This document shows, piece after piece, positions 1-11,600 of a stretch of 64,000 nucleotides of DNA (positions are counted from its first letter, which is position 1; each line of letters starts with the position of its first letter). The stretch covers positions 124,001 through 188,000 of the forward strand of contig BDSL01000129.1 in NCBI GenBank assembly GCA_003116995.1, written 5' to 3'. The notes under the pieces are model-generated. The model did no database searches and was not told the origin of the DNA. It saw only the letters and a program-made list of their open reading frames with translations. The stretch is from Yamagishiella unicocca. Taxonomy: Eukaryota; Chlorophyta; Chlorophyceae; Chlamydomonadales; Volvocaceae. The position numbers were made by a program, and so were the translations under genes.

Positions 1-3000
1 GAGTCCAGCACCACCACCACCACTGCTACCACCACGACGACGGCAGCTGCTGCTGACGTCGCCGGCGCCGATTGCGACGCCGTCACCTTGGGGAGGCAGC
101 GGCCCTCGGGCGCCCAGCGCCAGTCGCCGGCGGCGGCGGCGGCTGCTCCGCGGCTGCTTGGTGCCGCCGGTGCTGGTCCTCAGCGGCTGCTGGACAGCTT
201 GGCTCGCGAGGTGGAGGTGCTGGGTCGCTGCCAGCACCCCAACATCGTGGGGCTGCTGGCCGCCAGCCTGACTCCCCCGCGGGTGTTTCTGGTGATGGAG
301 CTCATGGAGACCACCCTGGAGCAGCTCATGTACGGAAGAGGAGGCGGAGGAGGCGGGGGAGATGGAGGAGGAGGAGGAGGCGAGCCGGGGGTGGCCATTC
401 CGGCGGCGGCGGCGGGACCTGCAGGAGGAGGGGCAGCAGGAGGAGGGGCAGCTGGAGGAGGGGCAGCAGGAGGGGCGGAGGAGGACGAGGTGCAGGGTCG
501 TGGGCGCAGGCAGACGCTCCTGCCGCTGTCGACGGTACGGCAGGGGGAGGGGGAGAGACCGGGGGAGGGGCGGGGCGAAGGGGGCCGAGCGGGGGTTTAC
601 ATGTGTTTTTCGTCGGCACTGGGCCCGCATGGCGGCAGGGAGGGGCACGGGGGGCACCGCGGGGCACCGCCGCCCACTGTGTCGTACATACACGAGCGAG
701 GCGGCACCAGACATATGACCCCGGTGTGCGTGCTTCTGCCCACATGCCCGGGTGCGCTCGCCACCACCCTCACCACCATCGCCATATCGCCGTTTTGCCG
801 TACCACCCTCCCCTGCCGTGCCGTACAGGTCATCCACATCGCCACTCAGATCTGCCTGGGCCTGCAGTACCTGCACCCCACAATCGCACACCGGGACCTC
901 AAGGTGTGTGTTCGTGTGTGTGTTGGGGTGGGGGGAGACCCGGTGTGAGGGGGCCCGGCGGGCGGGCGGGGGGGCGGCGGGCGGGAGGTGTCAGTTTGGG
1001 CGGCTGCCTTCCTTTGCTCCGCACCACCTAGCGAGGATGGGACACCTCATCAAGTGCGGAGCGGGCCCTATGCATAGGGTGTGACAGGTAGGGGCCATAC
1101 TCGCCCCCCCCGCCCGACGCCTGCCCCCCCCCCCGACCCCACACCCTCGCTGTCCGCCGACCATGCGCCCACTATCCTGTCTTCTTCGTGTCACCGGTAT
1201 TCACCCCCCCCCCCTGCCCCCCCCCAGCCCGCCAATGTGCTCATCATCGGCGCGGATAGCGCCACACCCGTGGTCAAGCTGGCGGTACGTACGGGTTCAC
1301 GTGCGTGGGGTTGGTGGTGGGGGGGGCTCCTGGCGGTACGTACGGAGACCTCCTGGCGGTACGTACGGAGACCCACCACATGGGGCTGGTCGGCTGGGGT
1401 GCCTGGGGTAACACCCTACCCCCCCCCCCGCCCCTTGCAGACACACCGGCCCCCCACCCGCCGCAACCACCGTCCCTGTGTCAGATGGATGGATGTGGCA
1501 CGACGCGAAGTGACGAGCATCCACAATCACAACCGCACCAACCGCATCAACCGCCACAACTGCCACAACCCCACTCCCCCCCTCTTCCCCCCCCCACTCC
1601 CTCTTCCCCCCCATCCCCCCGTCAGGACTTCGGGTTTTCCCGCCTCCGTGCCGCCACCATGGCCACCTTGAACCCCGAGGCGGGCACGCCGGCATACATG
1701 GCGCCAGGTGGGGGTCGGGGCGGGTCGGAGGGCGGGGGGTACACACAACCGGGGGTTGCAAGGAAAACCCGGGGGGGGGAGGGGGTAAAGGAGAATCCGC
1801 GACTCCACGGCCGGCAAACCAAGGGTGGTGAAGATGGCGGTCCAGAAGAGACGGGAGGCGAGTTGATGGAGCGGAAGCGCTGCTGAATCATCGTGTGAGG
1901 TGATAAGGCAACGTAGTCGAGAAGAAAATGTGGTATGAAAGCGAGTAAAGTAGTAAATGAAGGACAGGCGGCTGGCGGAGAAGCTGATAAGCAGCAGTGA
2001 ATGGTGGTCGTAATAAGATGCGAAGGCAATGGATGTGAAGGCTTGAGACGGAGAGCAGCCCCGTATGCTATCAACAGCCCGTGAGTGCGAACGAAAGAAC
2101 AACGTGCCCGGCACAGGTGAACCCGCCCCGTTACGTGCGAAAAGTAGTGGGAGAGGTGGACTGACCTGAGGATGGCAAGGAAAGACCAAATAAGCGAGCA
2201 AAAGCGGCGAGCGTCAGGACCGGACCACGAGGATGAGGACATCCTAAGGGCTCAAGGGAGGGGTGAATGGGAGGGGTGGATCGCCAGAAGCTAGTACCGG
2301 TACTACCATTGTTAATGCGGGAAGGAAGGTAATGGCGGGGATATTGGATGGACCGGGTACGGCGAGCAGGGTGAGCAGTTACACGACAAATCGTGATAAG
2401 TGAGGGCGAGCGCACACATCAAAACAGGATGCGTGTGGCGTGCGGGCTCCCAGGAGCTCCCCACAGCGCCACCGCCCAAACGAGCCAACGCATACACGCT
2501 CGCCGGAGTCACCAGGGGCAGGCACAAAGCAAGAAGCCCCGCCCCCGGGGGGGGGGTTGATGAGAGAATCCGCGAATCCACGGCCGACAAACCGAGGGCG
2601 GTGAGTGTGACGGGGATGAGCTGCTGACGGACAGCCCCATCCGGCCAGCGACCTCCACCTGCCCCGCCCCCTCCCTGGCGCCCCGCAGAGTGTTACGACA
2701 CCGCCGACAACGTCATCACGTATCACTCGGTACGGCAGGGGGGGTCGGGAGTGAGGCCGAGGGCGGGCCCGGGCGGGGGAGAGGGGCCACCCCTCTCTCC
2801 TCCTCCCCTCTGGTATTGCCATGCGCCATGCACAATGTACGGCGGGGCGGTTATACGACCGAGCAAATGATCCGTACATCTTGTACTGTGTTGCTGCCTG
2901 TCGGGGCCCTGCTAGCTACAGGACCCCAGCTGCTGCCACGTCAGCCTCCACCCCCTCAGGGCTGCCGATCCTGCCTGCAGTGCTGCCCCGTCTCACCCCC

Positions 3001-4818
3001 CCTACCCCTCACCTGGCAGGACATGTACGCACTGGGGGTGATGCTGTGGGCCATGCTGACGGCCCGGGAGCCGTGGAAGGTAGGTTTGGGTTTCAGGGTT
3101 TTAGAGTTAGAGGGGAGGGAGAGAGAGGAGAGGGGAGGGAGAGAGGGGAGGGGAGGGAGAGAGGGGAGGGAGAGAGGGGAGGGAGAGAGGGGAGGGAGAG
3201 AGGGGAGGGAGAGAGGGGAGGGAGAGAGGGGAGGGAGAGAGGGGAGGGAGAGAGGGGAGGGAGAGAGGGGAGGGAGAGAGGGGGGGAGAGAGGGGAGGGA
3301 GAGAGGGGGGGAGAGAGGGGAGGGAGAGAGGGGAGGGAGAGAGGGGAGGGAGAGAGGGGAGGGAGAGAGGGGAGGGAGAGAGGGGAGGGAGAGAGGGGAG
3401 GGAGAGAGGGGAGGGAGAGAGGGGAGGGAGAGAGGGGAGGGAGAGAGGGGAGGGAGAGAGGAGAGGGGAGGGAGAGAGGAGAGGGGAGGGAGAGAGGAGA
3501 GGGGAGGGAGAGAGGAGAGGGGAGGGAGAGAGGAGAGGGGAGGGAGAGAGGAGAGGGGAGGGAGAGAGGAGAGGGGAGAGAGAGGAGAGGGGAGAGAGAG
3601 AGAGAGAGGAGAGGGGGGGAGAGGAGGGGGGGGCAACCAACAACCAACACCCGTGAGCCCCTAGCATCCCTCCTCCCCCCGGTCCTTATGCCCCCCCCCC
3701 ACCCGGCCCCCCCCCCCACCCGCCTCTTCCCCCTTAGGACCACTCGATCGCCGCTGTGGCGTACAAGGTGGCCATGCTCCACGAGCGGCCCCCCCTGGAC
3801 CACATCAGCGACCAGCGCTGCCCGCCCAAGCTGCGCCGCCTGATCACCGAGTGCTGGGACCGAGACCCGCGGAGGCGCCCGGCGGCGGCGGTGGCGGCCA
3901 AGGAGCTTGTGCTGGTGCAGCAGCAGCTGGAGCGGCAGAGGCAGCAGCGGGTGGGGAGGCGGGGGCCGGGGGGGATGGGGCAGCAGCGGGTGGGGAGGCG
4001 GGGGCCGGGGGGGATGGGGCAGCAGCGGGTGGGGAGGCGGGGGCCGGGGGGGATGGGGCAGCAGCGGGTGGGGAGGCGGGGGGCGGGGAGGATGGGGCAG
4101 CAGCGGGTGGGGAGGCGGGGCATGCAGACCGGTTACACGACATGGATAGGATAGCTGGCGCATGGTCTTGCGACACATGATTGCGGGCGCATGCTGGAGT
4201 ACTTGGATTGACTACCCAGAAACCTGTGGAGGCGGCCAATCAGCGGCCGGTTAAAGGAAATGACACATACGAATGTGTGGTAGCGGGTGAAGCGTAAGAC
4301 GGCGAAGCGGGCTGGTGGGATGACACACGGTGAGGTGAGGCGCGGTGCAGCCCGGTTCCGTCCCAGCCTGGATACCGATCGTTATCGTGGAGACGAGGCA
4401 CGTTACCAAGCGACACCGACGAGCTTCCGTTACCGTCCCGTGCCTTGAACCGCGCCGCCTTGCCGTCTGACATACCGCGGTGACGGCAAGACCCGCACGC
4501 GCACACGCGCAGCGGCGACACAACGTGCATGATCCTTGTTGTTCCGTGGTGGTCTTGCTCGCGCAGGTCGTCAACGTCTACGGCAAGGAGTCCTGTCGGG
4601 CGGCCTCCGGAACCACCACCACCGTCAGTGAAGGGGGGGAGCGCACAGGGCCCATGGCGGCGGCGGCGGTGGGAGCGGCAGCTGGCGGGGGGGGGCGGCT
4701 GAGCGCGGCATTCTTCGGGGCGGACGAGCTGCGGTACGAGGGCGACAGCCTGACCGCTGATATGCTGGCCAGGGAGCTTGAGGAGCTGGAGGGGCTGGAG
4801 CTGGAAATTAACATGTAG
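1..4818 (+). CDS. Protein kinase, TKL (Raf/MLK-like) type; 5' end outside window
   Basis: Inferred exons: 1-534, 829-903, 1228-1284, 1626-1707, 2689-2729, 3020-3079, 3738-3950, 4567-4818; all phases agree and give 437 residues. Kinase landmarks in order are an alpha-C segment (LAREVEVLGRCQHPNIV), a hinge (VFLVMELMETTLEQL), the catalytic loop HRDLKPANVL split by an intron, DFGFSRL, GTPAYMAPE, the helix-F segment DMYALGVMLWAMLTAREPW, and the final arginine region (ITECWDRDPRRRP). The glycine loop and the VAIK lysine must lie upstream of position 1. A Gly/Ala-rich insert of about 60 residues sits after the hinge. The tail has an acidic, leucine-rich end (LARELEELEGLELEINM). GTPAYMAPE and the helix-F segment point to a cytosolic Ser/Thr kinase of the TKL group; the substrate is unknown. 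Introns hold repeat families I1 and I3 and a GA-rich minisatellite. Donors are often GTACGG or GTGGGG. Confidence 0.9.
1150..1200 (-). repeat. I1 repeat fragment in kinase intron 2
   Basis: In reverse orientation this matches the left part of family I1 (motif around GGATAG..GGCGCATGGTC after a GTxACACGA-like start). It lies inside the intron 904-1227, close to its acceptor. Confidence 0.5.
1788..1836 (+). repeat. I3 dispersed repeat, copy 1 (kinase intron)
   Basis: A unit running GAGAATCCGCG...CCACGGCCG..AAACC.AGGG.GGTGA. It recurs at 2566-2606 in the same intron (1708-2688) and, inverted, in introns of two other genes. Confidence 0.7.
2566..2606 (+). repeat. I3 dispersed repeat, copy 2 (kinase intron)
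   Basis: Second I3 copy in the kinase intron 1708-2688, closely matching the inverted copies at 9860-9895 and 25020-25070. The core includes GCGAATCCACGGCCGACAAA. Confidence 0.75.
3112..3628 (+). repeat. GA-rich minisatellite in kinase intron
   Basis: Tandem array of GGGGAGGGAGAGAG (14 bp), changing to a longer GAGAGGGGAGGGAGAGAG-type unit after about 3460. It fills most of the intron 3080-3737. Long ORFs over it on both strands are products of the repeat. Confidence 0.9.
3943..4122 (+). repeat. 39-bp tandem repeat at an exon-intron border of the kinase gene
   Basis: About four and a half copies of a 39-bp unit that would encode QQRVGRRGPGGMG. The unit length is a multiple of three, and each unit carries a CGG/GTGGGG splice-donor-like site in the same phase, so the exact end of exon 7 (set here at 3950) cannot be fixed from sequence. 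Confidence 0.85.
4129..4370 (+). mobile_element. I1 element (MITE/introner-like) in the last kinase intron
   Basis: About 240 bp starting CCGGTTACACGACATGG and closely matching 19366-19600, including the block around CAATCAGCGGCCG and the later CGGTGCAGCCCGG segment. Lies entirely inside intron 3951-4566. No coding capacity is evident. Confidence 0.8.
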
Positions 4819-4824
4819 GGGGGG

Positions 4825-4880
4825 TTCGAGGGAGACCCGTGGATGCCCGAAAAAAACCGTTTGAAACAGAAGTTGGGGGG
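4825..4880 (+). repeat. I2 dispersed repeat, just after the kinase stop codon
   Basis: Begins TTCGAGGGAGACCCGTGGAT and continues into a GAAA..CCGTTTGAAACAGAAG block. The same sequence is found in introns of three other genes. Here it starts within 10 bp of the kinase stop, probably in the 3' UTR. Confidence 0.75.
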
Positions 4881-4887
4881 AGGGCAT

Positions 4888-5010
4888 GAAAGACTCGTTC
4901 ACGCGACATGAGCAGTGGCGATGGTTGGCGCATGGGCTTCGGACGCATGCTTGCACGCACACGCTGGCGCACTGGGATTGGCGGTCGAGGAACTTGTGGA
5001 GGTGGCTCGC
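4888..5010 (+). repeat. I1-related repeat, diverged
   Basis: Shares the order of I1 blocks (CGCGACATG, GGCGCATGG, GGACGCATG, then AACTTGTGGAGGYGGC) with the 4129 and 19366 copies, but is diverged. Intergenic, downstream of the kinase. Confidence 0.55.
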
Positions 5011-5959
5011 CGGTGGCGTGCTACTTGGTGGGGGCGGGGGGGGGCGAAGAGTGCATCGGGTGTACGGCACTGCTGTGAGTGAGCTCGTGGTAGCATGGTA
5101 GCGACGCCGAGCAGCGTTGAGCGAGGCGAGGGGACACTGCTAACGTCTATGATTATGCGTAGGAATTAAATAAGAATCAATTCATAATTCCCGGTAGCGA
5201 GAATCATTAGTAGCATACATCGCTGACTGCGGCGTGCTTCGAGCTGTACCAATCTTTGCTTCCCGGGGCTCCACTGCGCAGACTGGGGGGGGCCATAAAG
5301 ACCGTTGACGCGAAAAGGACAGGCGTGGTGGCCCGGCGGCGGCGGTGGTTGCGGTGTCGTGTGTGGTGTCGGGGGGGAGGGGGGCGGGGGCATGCCGCAC
5401 TGTGCTCTGCCTCACCGAGGTAGACACGTGAAAGGCGGTGATGATGATAATGCTGATGCTGCTGATGATGATGTCAAAGGGCATGTCGCCGTTCTAGTCG
5501 GGGCAGCAGCGGCCGCTAGACGCATGGACTGGCTGGTCTTGCATCCTATCTTTTCTTCCCCTCTTCACGTACATAACCATTTATTGATGTACGACGCGCG
5601 GACGGTGGCCGGCATTGGGTGGCACGGCACGACTTCGGAAACGGCGCCAGGGGGGGCGGCTCCGGAACCAGCACGCACATGGCATCCTAACACCATAAAA
5701 CCGTAGTTCCTTTATTTTGCACATTATATGTTTAGTCATCATGGAGCCCTTGCGGCTTGTCCTCTTTCCTCCACCCGTATGTACATGCCTCTTTGTCTGC
5801 CGGTGTGGTTGTGATTTTACCCTCGTAAATATAATTGTGATGGCGGTGGGGTGAGCTTGTGGCGGCGCTGGAGGCCGCACTCGGCTGCATCGCGTGCTGC
5901 ATCATGACGCACTGCTGACCGGCACGAGCTGCTGACAGCGTCCGGGCATCGACGACCCT
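5011..5959. other. Intergenic stretch, no gene recognised
   Basis: Mixed composition with an AT-richer patch (about 5150-5230) and no convincing ORF or exon set on either strand. A GACGCGAAAAGGACAGG motif near 5308 resembles an I1 end. Confidence 0.5.
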
Positions 5960-6380
5960 ATCATGACGATGGTGGTGGCAGTAATGGTGGCAATGGTGGT
6001 GGCGGTAATGGCGGCAATGGCGGTAATGCTGGCAATGGTGGTGGCGGTAATGCTGGCAATGGCGGTAATGGTGGCGGTGGTGGTGGCAGTAATGGCGGCA
6101 ATGGCGGTAATGGTGGCGGTGGTGGTGGCAGTAATGGCGGCAATGGTGGTGGCGGTAATGGCGGTAATGGCGGTAATGGTGGTAATGGTGGTGGTGGTGG
6201 CGGCGGTGGCGGTGGTGGTGGTGGTGGTGGTGGTGGTGGCCGTAATGTTGTTGTTGGTTGCGGTGGTGGTGGTGGCGGTAATGGTGGTGGTGGCGGTGGT
6301 GGTAATAATGGTGGTGGCGGTGGTGATGGTGGTAATGGTGGTGGTGGTGGTGGCGGTGATGGTGGCGGTTTCCACCACTG
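5960..6380 (+). repeat. GGT/GGC/AAT simple-sequence array
   Basis: Trinucleotide-based array (AATGGTGGTGGCGGT-like units) about 420 bp long. The His-, Thr- or Pro-rich ORFs on the other strand are shadows of it. Confidence 0.9.
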
Positions 6381-7234
6381 ATGTGGACATGGGTTGCCAA
6401 GCGCGGCGGATTTGCTGACCATCTGGAGTTGGGTGAGTCGGGCTGCTGGGGCGGGCACCGTGCTTGAGGATGCGGATTGTTGCGCGGGACAACCAATCCG
6501 CAGGAGGGGTGAGCTCCGCTGGGTCGCCCAGAGGGTTGGATGCGCGAGCGGGGGGCTGACGCCGCAGCATGCCACACCCTGCCGTGCGTCCCTTCCTACG
6601 TGCTTTGCGTCGTCCAGCAACTGGCGCGCAACATGGTACTGTGCTGGCCTGACCTCCCCTGTGGTTCTTTGGCGGACCAGCCGCAAAAGCTCATCAGGCT
6701 TGAGCATGGTAAGGAGGAGTAAGATGCCGTGGCTTGCATGGTGCCGTAGACGGTAGACCCATGGTGAAACTCGCGGACGTCGTACGGGGCGTAACTAATC
6801 GTGTAATCGACACCTTGCCAGTTAGCCGGTACAACCTCTTATGTAGTTTTCTGATAGCTTCCGCGCGATGTTACCACATACTTGCCGGGCTCTTGACCAA
6901 CCACCCAGCAAGTTATTTTGGCATATCGGGTGCCGGCACCCCCCGACGAAATTACCTTCACCAGCGTAGTGCAGAGAATTACTTGTATGAGAGATGCATA
7001 AAAATGAGGCAGTAATGCGGTTTGCCTCGTAAAAGCCGTGGGCTTCCCCAACGGCCTGCCCGGAAGCGACCGTAGCGCGACAACCATGTTCCGTTCGAAT
7101 ATATTGTTTACGGACCTGACAGTAAACTCGGGCTGTGACGAACTCTTTCCAGTATGTCCGCAACCTGAAATGTCGTGCATGCCGCCATCGTTCGGCGTGT
7201 TCTTACCTGGGGTCGGTAACTGCACGGTTCGCAG
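6381..7234. other. Low-GC stretch, probable promoter/5' region
   Basis: Clearly less GC-rich than its surroundings. Minus-strand frames are open over long parts (6839-7363), but I recognise no family in them. It precedes a plausible plus-strand exon at 7235-7353. Confidence 0.35.
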
Positions 7235-7353
7235 GGTGTTGAAGATGTTGACGCCCAGTCTACGCTGCAGCTTCGCGCGGCGCTGGATGCTTTCAACGAG
7301 GGCGTCTTTGAGTTCCACAACCGGCCGCCTCAGCCGGCACAGGCGGACGCAGG
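7235..7353 (+). CDS. Candidate early exon of the following unknown gene
   Basis: Between an acceptor (TTCGCAG at 7228-7234) and a strong donor (GTAAGA at 7354) an open frame reads like a helical protein segment (LRAALDAFNEGVFEFHNR followed by a Pro/Gln-rich end). It ends in phase 2, while the next exon I can support (8672) begins in phase 0, so at least one linking exon is missing or this exon belongs to another transcript. I know no family for it. Confidence 0.35.
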
Positions 7354-7696
7354 GTAAGAGCAAACGGCCGCAACGGGGCGGAGTCAGAGCGAGACTACTT
7401 CCACCGGCGTGTGTGTGGGGGGGGGCGGGATACCCGGGGGGCGGTGCTGGCCGTACGGGGCCTCCAGGCCTTGACCAGTTGGGGGGTGACAGGTGGATCC
7501 TGCGTCACCGGAGTTCGAAAGGTCAAAGCGAGCGAGTTCGAAATGTCTTCACCGACATGGTGCTCCCAGAATCCAGTGGGGGCACGGGGGTGTTAAGGAG
7601 ACGTCTCCAGTTGATGGGGTTGGCCCGGCAGCCATGCTGGTATCGAAACGCGAGTTGGGAATGGAATGGGGGCAGAGTCGCAACCGCCAGGGCCGC

Positions 7697-7815
7697 GCCT
7701 CCGAGGGTTGGGCCCTATGCGCCCCGGGGCCTCCGAGGGTTGGGCCCTATGCGCCCCGGGGCCTCCGAGGGTTGGGCCCTATGCGCCCCGGGGCCTCCGG
7801 CGGTTGGGCCCTATG
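7697..7815 (+). repeat. 32-bp tandem repeat, 4 copies
   Basis: Unit GCCTCCGAGGGTTGGGCCCT plus ATGCGCCCCGGG, three near-perfect copies and a diverged last one. Non-coding context. Confidence 0.9.
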
Positions 7816-8192
7816 CAACGCGGTGCGGCTGGCCCCGGTCCTGAGCATGCGACACGTGAGTTGCGGGAACAGCGAGCCGATCCAGCAGCCCCCTCCGGCC
7901 CCGCTTCCTGGCGTGAGCCCCGGGTGAGCCCCGCTTGTTCACGTGCGGCTCGCATGCGACTAGCGTGTGACTCACACGGCCCCCCGGCCGCATGGGCGAT
8001 GCACCCACGCGCCCAATGAACCTTGCAGCAAGGCGGCTCCAGGGAGGGGGCAGCGGCGCACGCGACGAGAGCAGGTGGGCGGGGGGCGGGCGGGGGGGGT
8101 ATGAGAGGGAGCAAGGGGGGCGGCACTGGAGGGGGGGCCGGGGTGGAGGAGCGGGGGTCGGAGCGGGGGCGGCAGCAAGGGACCTGGCCGGG

Positions 8193-8312
8193 TAGGGCGC
8201 GGAGGGGTTCACTGGCCGGGTAGGGCGCGGAGGGGCTCACTGGCCGGGTAGGGCGCGGAGGGGCTCACTGGCCGGGTAGGGCGCGGAGGGGCTCACTGGC
8301 CGGGTAGGGCGC
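8193..8312 (+). repeat. 28-bp tandem repeat, 4-5 copies
   Basis: Unit GGCCGGGTAGGGCGCGGAGG plus GGCTCACT, repeated with little divergence just upstream of the first firm exon of the next gene. Confidence 0.9.
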
Positions 8313-8671
8313 GGAGGGGCGGACAATGCCCGCCCGCCAAGGCCCACACTCGCGCCCCCAACGCAAAATAGGTGGCATCGCTTCTTCCCCTCTAGCAGCC
8401 CGCCCACGAGCCGCATCCCCAGGTCCCCGGTAGTCAAACCAAGTTCTCCTCCGGCGTGCACACTCCAACGCGTGTCACAAGACTGTTCGCCAGTTCGTTT
8501 CTGCCCGCCGCTTCCTATGCCGTGTAACCCGGTCATATCGCCAGCCCCGCCCCCACCTGAAGTGCCCCCCCCGCCTCCCCCCTCCTTCGCCTCCCCCCCC
8601 CGCCTCTCTTATCACCCCCCCCCCGGCCTCCGTTACCGGTTCTATTGTTGTAACCCCCGGCCCCCCCCCAG

Positions 8672-11600
8672 GCCTACGCGAGCCGCATCCCCGAGGACCG
8701 CCAGTCCTTCCGCCCCGTGCAGCTCCAGAGCGCCGAGTGGGCGGCGTTCAGGCCGCACCTGTGGCTGAGGGGGAGGCAGGTGGGGTCGGAGGGGGGGGGG
8801 GAGGAGGGAGGGGGGCCAGGAGGGGCCGAGGACGAGGGCAGGCGGGGACCAGGCGGGGCCGGGGGGGAGGATTGCAAGGAGTACCAGGGGAGGAGGGGGA
8901 AGGGGGCGAGGAGTACCCGGGGAGGAGGGGGAAGAGGGCGAGGAGGGGGGGATGCCGTCCGGCCGGTAGCGGCGCCTACGAGTTCAAAGCGTGTCGCTGG
9001 CGGCAGCCTCATGTGGCCACGTGGCTGGCGCCGTACCGCCAGTCCGCCGCGACCACCCGGACCCAGAGCACCGGCGCCGGACTGCCGTTCCCGCAACACC
9101 ACCACCACCACCACACAGCTCCACACGACCGCTGCTCCACACACGTCAACACCCCCGGCGAACCTCCCTGGAGCCCGCCGACTGGTCTTCCGCTCTTCCT
9201 GCCACTGTTCTGAAGGCCCCAACTCCCAACTCCCAACTCCCAACAGGTCCTGCCGCCCGAGCAGCCCCACCCGCACGGTCACGTCCCCCCCCCGCCCTCC
9301 GCCTCCGCATCCGGTGCCCCCGCGACAGCCGCGACAGCCGCGACAGCCGCGACCTCCGGCAAGGCCGGCGGGCCGGCGGCGGCGGCAGCGGCAGCGGCGG
9401 CCCCCCCGCCTCCGCCGCCGTACATCTCATCGTCGCCGGCGCCAGCGGAGGACGGGCTGTCGGTGTGCGGGAGGAGGGTGGGGCCCTCGGGGGGGCCGCA
9501 GGGCATGGAGGTGCGTGGGTGGGCGTGGTGGGTGGTGGGCTTGGAGGTGCATGGGTGGTGGGGGTGGGGGCTGGGGGGCCTGATGGCGGCGGCATAGGGC
9601 GCCCCCCCGCAGCAGCAGCAGACTTGCGACAGCCAGCAAAGTGTGCCGCACCCACGACTGACCTCACCTTGTACATGCGGACACGCGGACACACAGACCA
9701 CCCCTCCCCGGCCCTCGCTGCTGCTGGTACGTGTTCCCGGCTGCTGCTGCTGCTACGGCTGCTACGGCTGCTATCCTGCCCCCCCCCGCCACCCCGCCCT
9801 GCCACCCCCCTTCTCTCCACCTATTCGCCGCCGGCTATATCTTCTTGGACCACCATCTTCATGGGCCTTCGGTTTGTCGGCCGTGGATTCGCGGACACAA
9901 CACCAGGATAACCTGGCCTCACCTGCCCCCCTGCCCCCACCCTAGTCCAGTAGCATGCGCGCACGTCCCGGTGTCCGAAGGCTATGCACCCACTACATTT
10001 CCCCAGTCGCGTTACCGGTTCTATAAAAGAACCGGTAACACCCCCCCCACACACACACACACACAAACACACTCGTGCTGCAGGCCTGCGAGGAGGTCAT
10101 CGCAATGCAGGGGAACATCGAGGAAACGTATGTCGTACAGTACGACGAGTGGGAGGCCCACGTGCCGGCCCACCTGCGGCGGCGCCGCGGGCGGCCGCGG
10201 GACGAGAAGGCGGTCGCCATCGGCCTGCCCCCCCTGGAGCCCAAGAAAGCCATCCTGTACGACGTTGCTGAGACGGTGCGCCAGGGAGGGCGTTCGGGGA
10301 TTTTGCACGGGTGGGGGGGCAACCGCGGCGCCGTACAGCGGCCGTTGGTGGTAGCGGTGGGGGAAGCGGTGGTGGCAGCGGTTGGGGGTGCTGCCGCGGC
10401 TGCCTGCTTAGCCGGGGAGGGGGGGAGGGAGGGGGAGTGGGGGCCCTGGGTATGAGGGAGGGGGAGAGGGAGGGGAAGAGGGGCCGGGGTGGAATGGAGG
10501 GGGTATGAGGGAGGGGGTGCGCCCAGGTGCGCCCAGCACACGCACGCAGGTCGGCCTTGCCGCACCACAAACGCCGCCCAGCACCGCCTGCAACAGACAA
10601 CCGCCCCAACCGTAATGCGCATCTGCCCCCTCCCCCCCTCCGCAGCTGCTGCCGGAGCTGTGGTCGCAGCTGGGCCCCCTGCTGGCGCCGCTGCTGCAGC
10701 GGCTGGCGCAGGAGCGGAGGGAGCGGCCGCAGACCCGGACCGCCTCTGCCTTCCGCGGGGGGCCAGGGGGGGCCGGAGGGCGGGGGGGCGGCGAGTTCGA
10801 GATCATCACCTTCAGCTCGGGGGAGGAGGAGGCGTACAGCGAGGAGGTGCTGGTGGGCGGCAGCGGCGGATACGCGCTGGGGCTGGGGGGAGTGGACCTG
10901 GAGGACGTGGACTGGCCGGAGGGGGCCGGGGGGGGAGGAGGGGGGGTGGATCGCGGCGGGCGTCCGGGGGGAGCGGGAGGGGGAGGGGGGCACACCGCGT
11001 CGTTCTACAGCGACGGCGGCGGCAGCACCCTCGAGTGCGAGTCGTACGACAGCGATGGGGAGTTGTACGGCATTGGACACGCCGACGCTGCCCGTGGAGC
11101 CGGCTCCCCACCCGGGGGCTTCCAGACCTCCGCAACCGTCGCAGCCCCCGCAACCGTCGCAACCGTCACAGCCGTCGCAACCGTCGCAACCGTCGCAACC
11201 GTCGCCGTCTCCTCCCGCGCGGCGCCCCCCGGCCCCCCTCCCGTGCTGCCCCGAGACCACTGGCCGCCCGACTCGGCGCTGGGTGCCGGGCCCCCCCCGG
11301 CCCTCCTGGCGCCCCTCCAGCAGCGCGGCCCCGGCCCCAGCCCCGGCCCCACAGCGGGTCCGCCCCCCGGTGGAGGTGGAGGGGGGGGCGTAGCGCCGAC
11401 GCTGTCGCCGATCACGTCTCCCTCGCAGCCGCAACCCCACCCCCACCCCCACGGGCACTTGCGCCTGTCGTACAGCGAAGAGGCAGCGGCGGCGGCGGTG
11501 ACGACGGCTGCTGCTGCGGTCCCCCCGCTGGCGCTGTTGGCTATCCCGCTGGCTCCGCTGCAGGTGGGGCCCAACCTGCAGGGCTCCCCGCGAGGGGGGA

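Noticed and set aside
5960..6418. Val/Met/Ala-rich membrane-like ORF and His-rich ORFs
   Set aside because: Encoded by a trinucleotide-based array only; no flanking exons.
6839..7363. 174-codon minus-strand ORF in low-GC DNA
   Set aside because: Suspiciously long for its base composition, but no recognisable motif. The opposite strand offers a better supported exon (7235-7353) with good splice sites. Left undecided rather than annotated.
7697..8312. Spaced direct repeats resembling a CRISPR array
   Set aside because: Head-to-tail tandem repeats without unique spacers, in a eukaryotic nuclear context.
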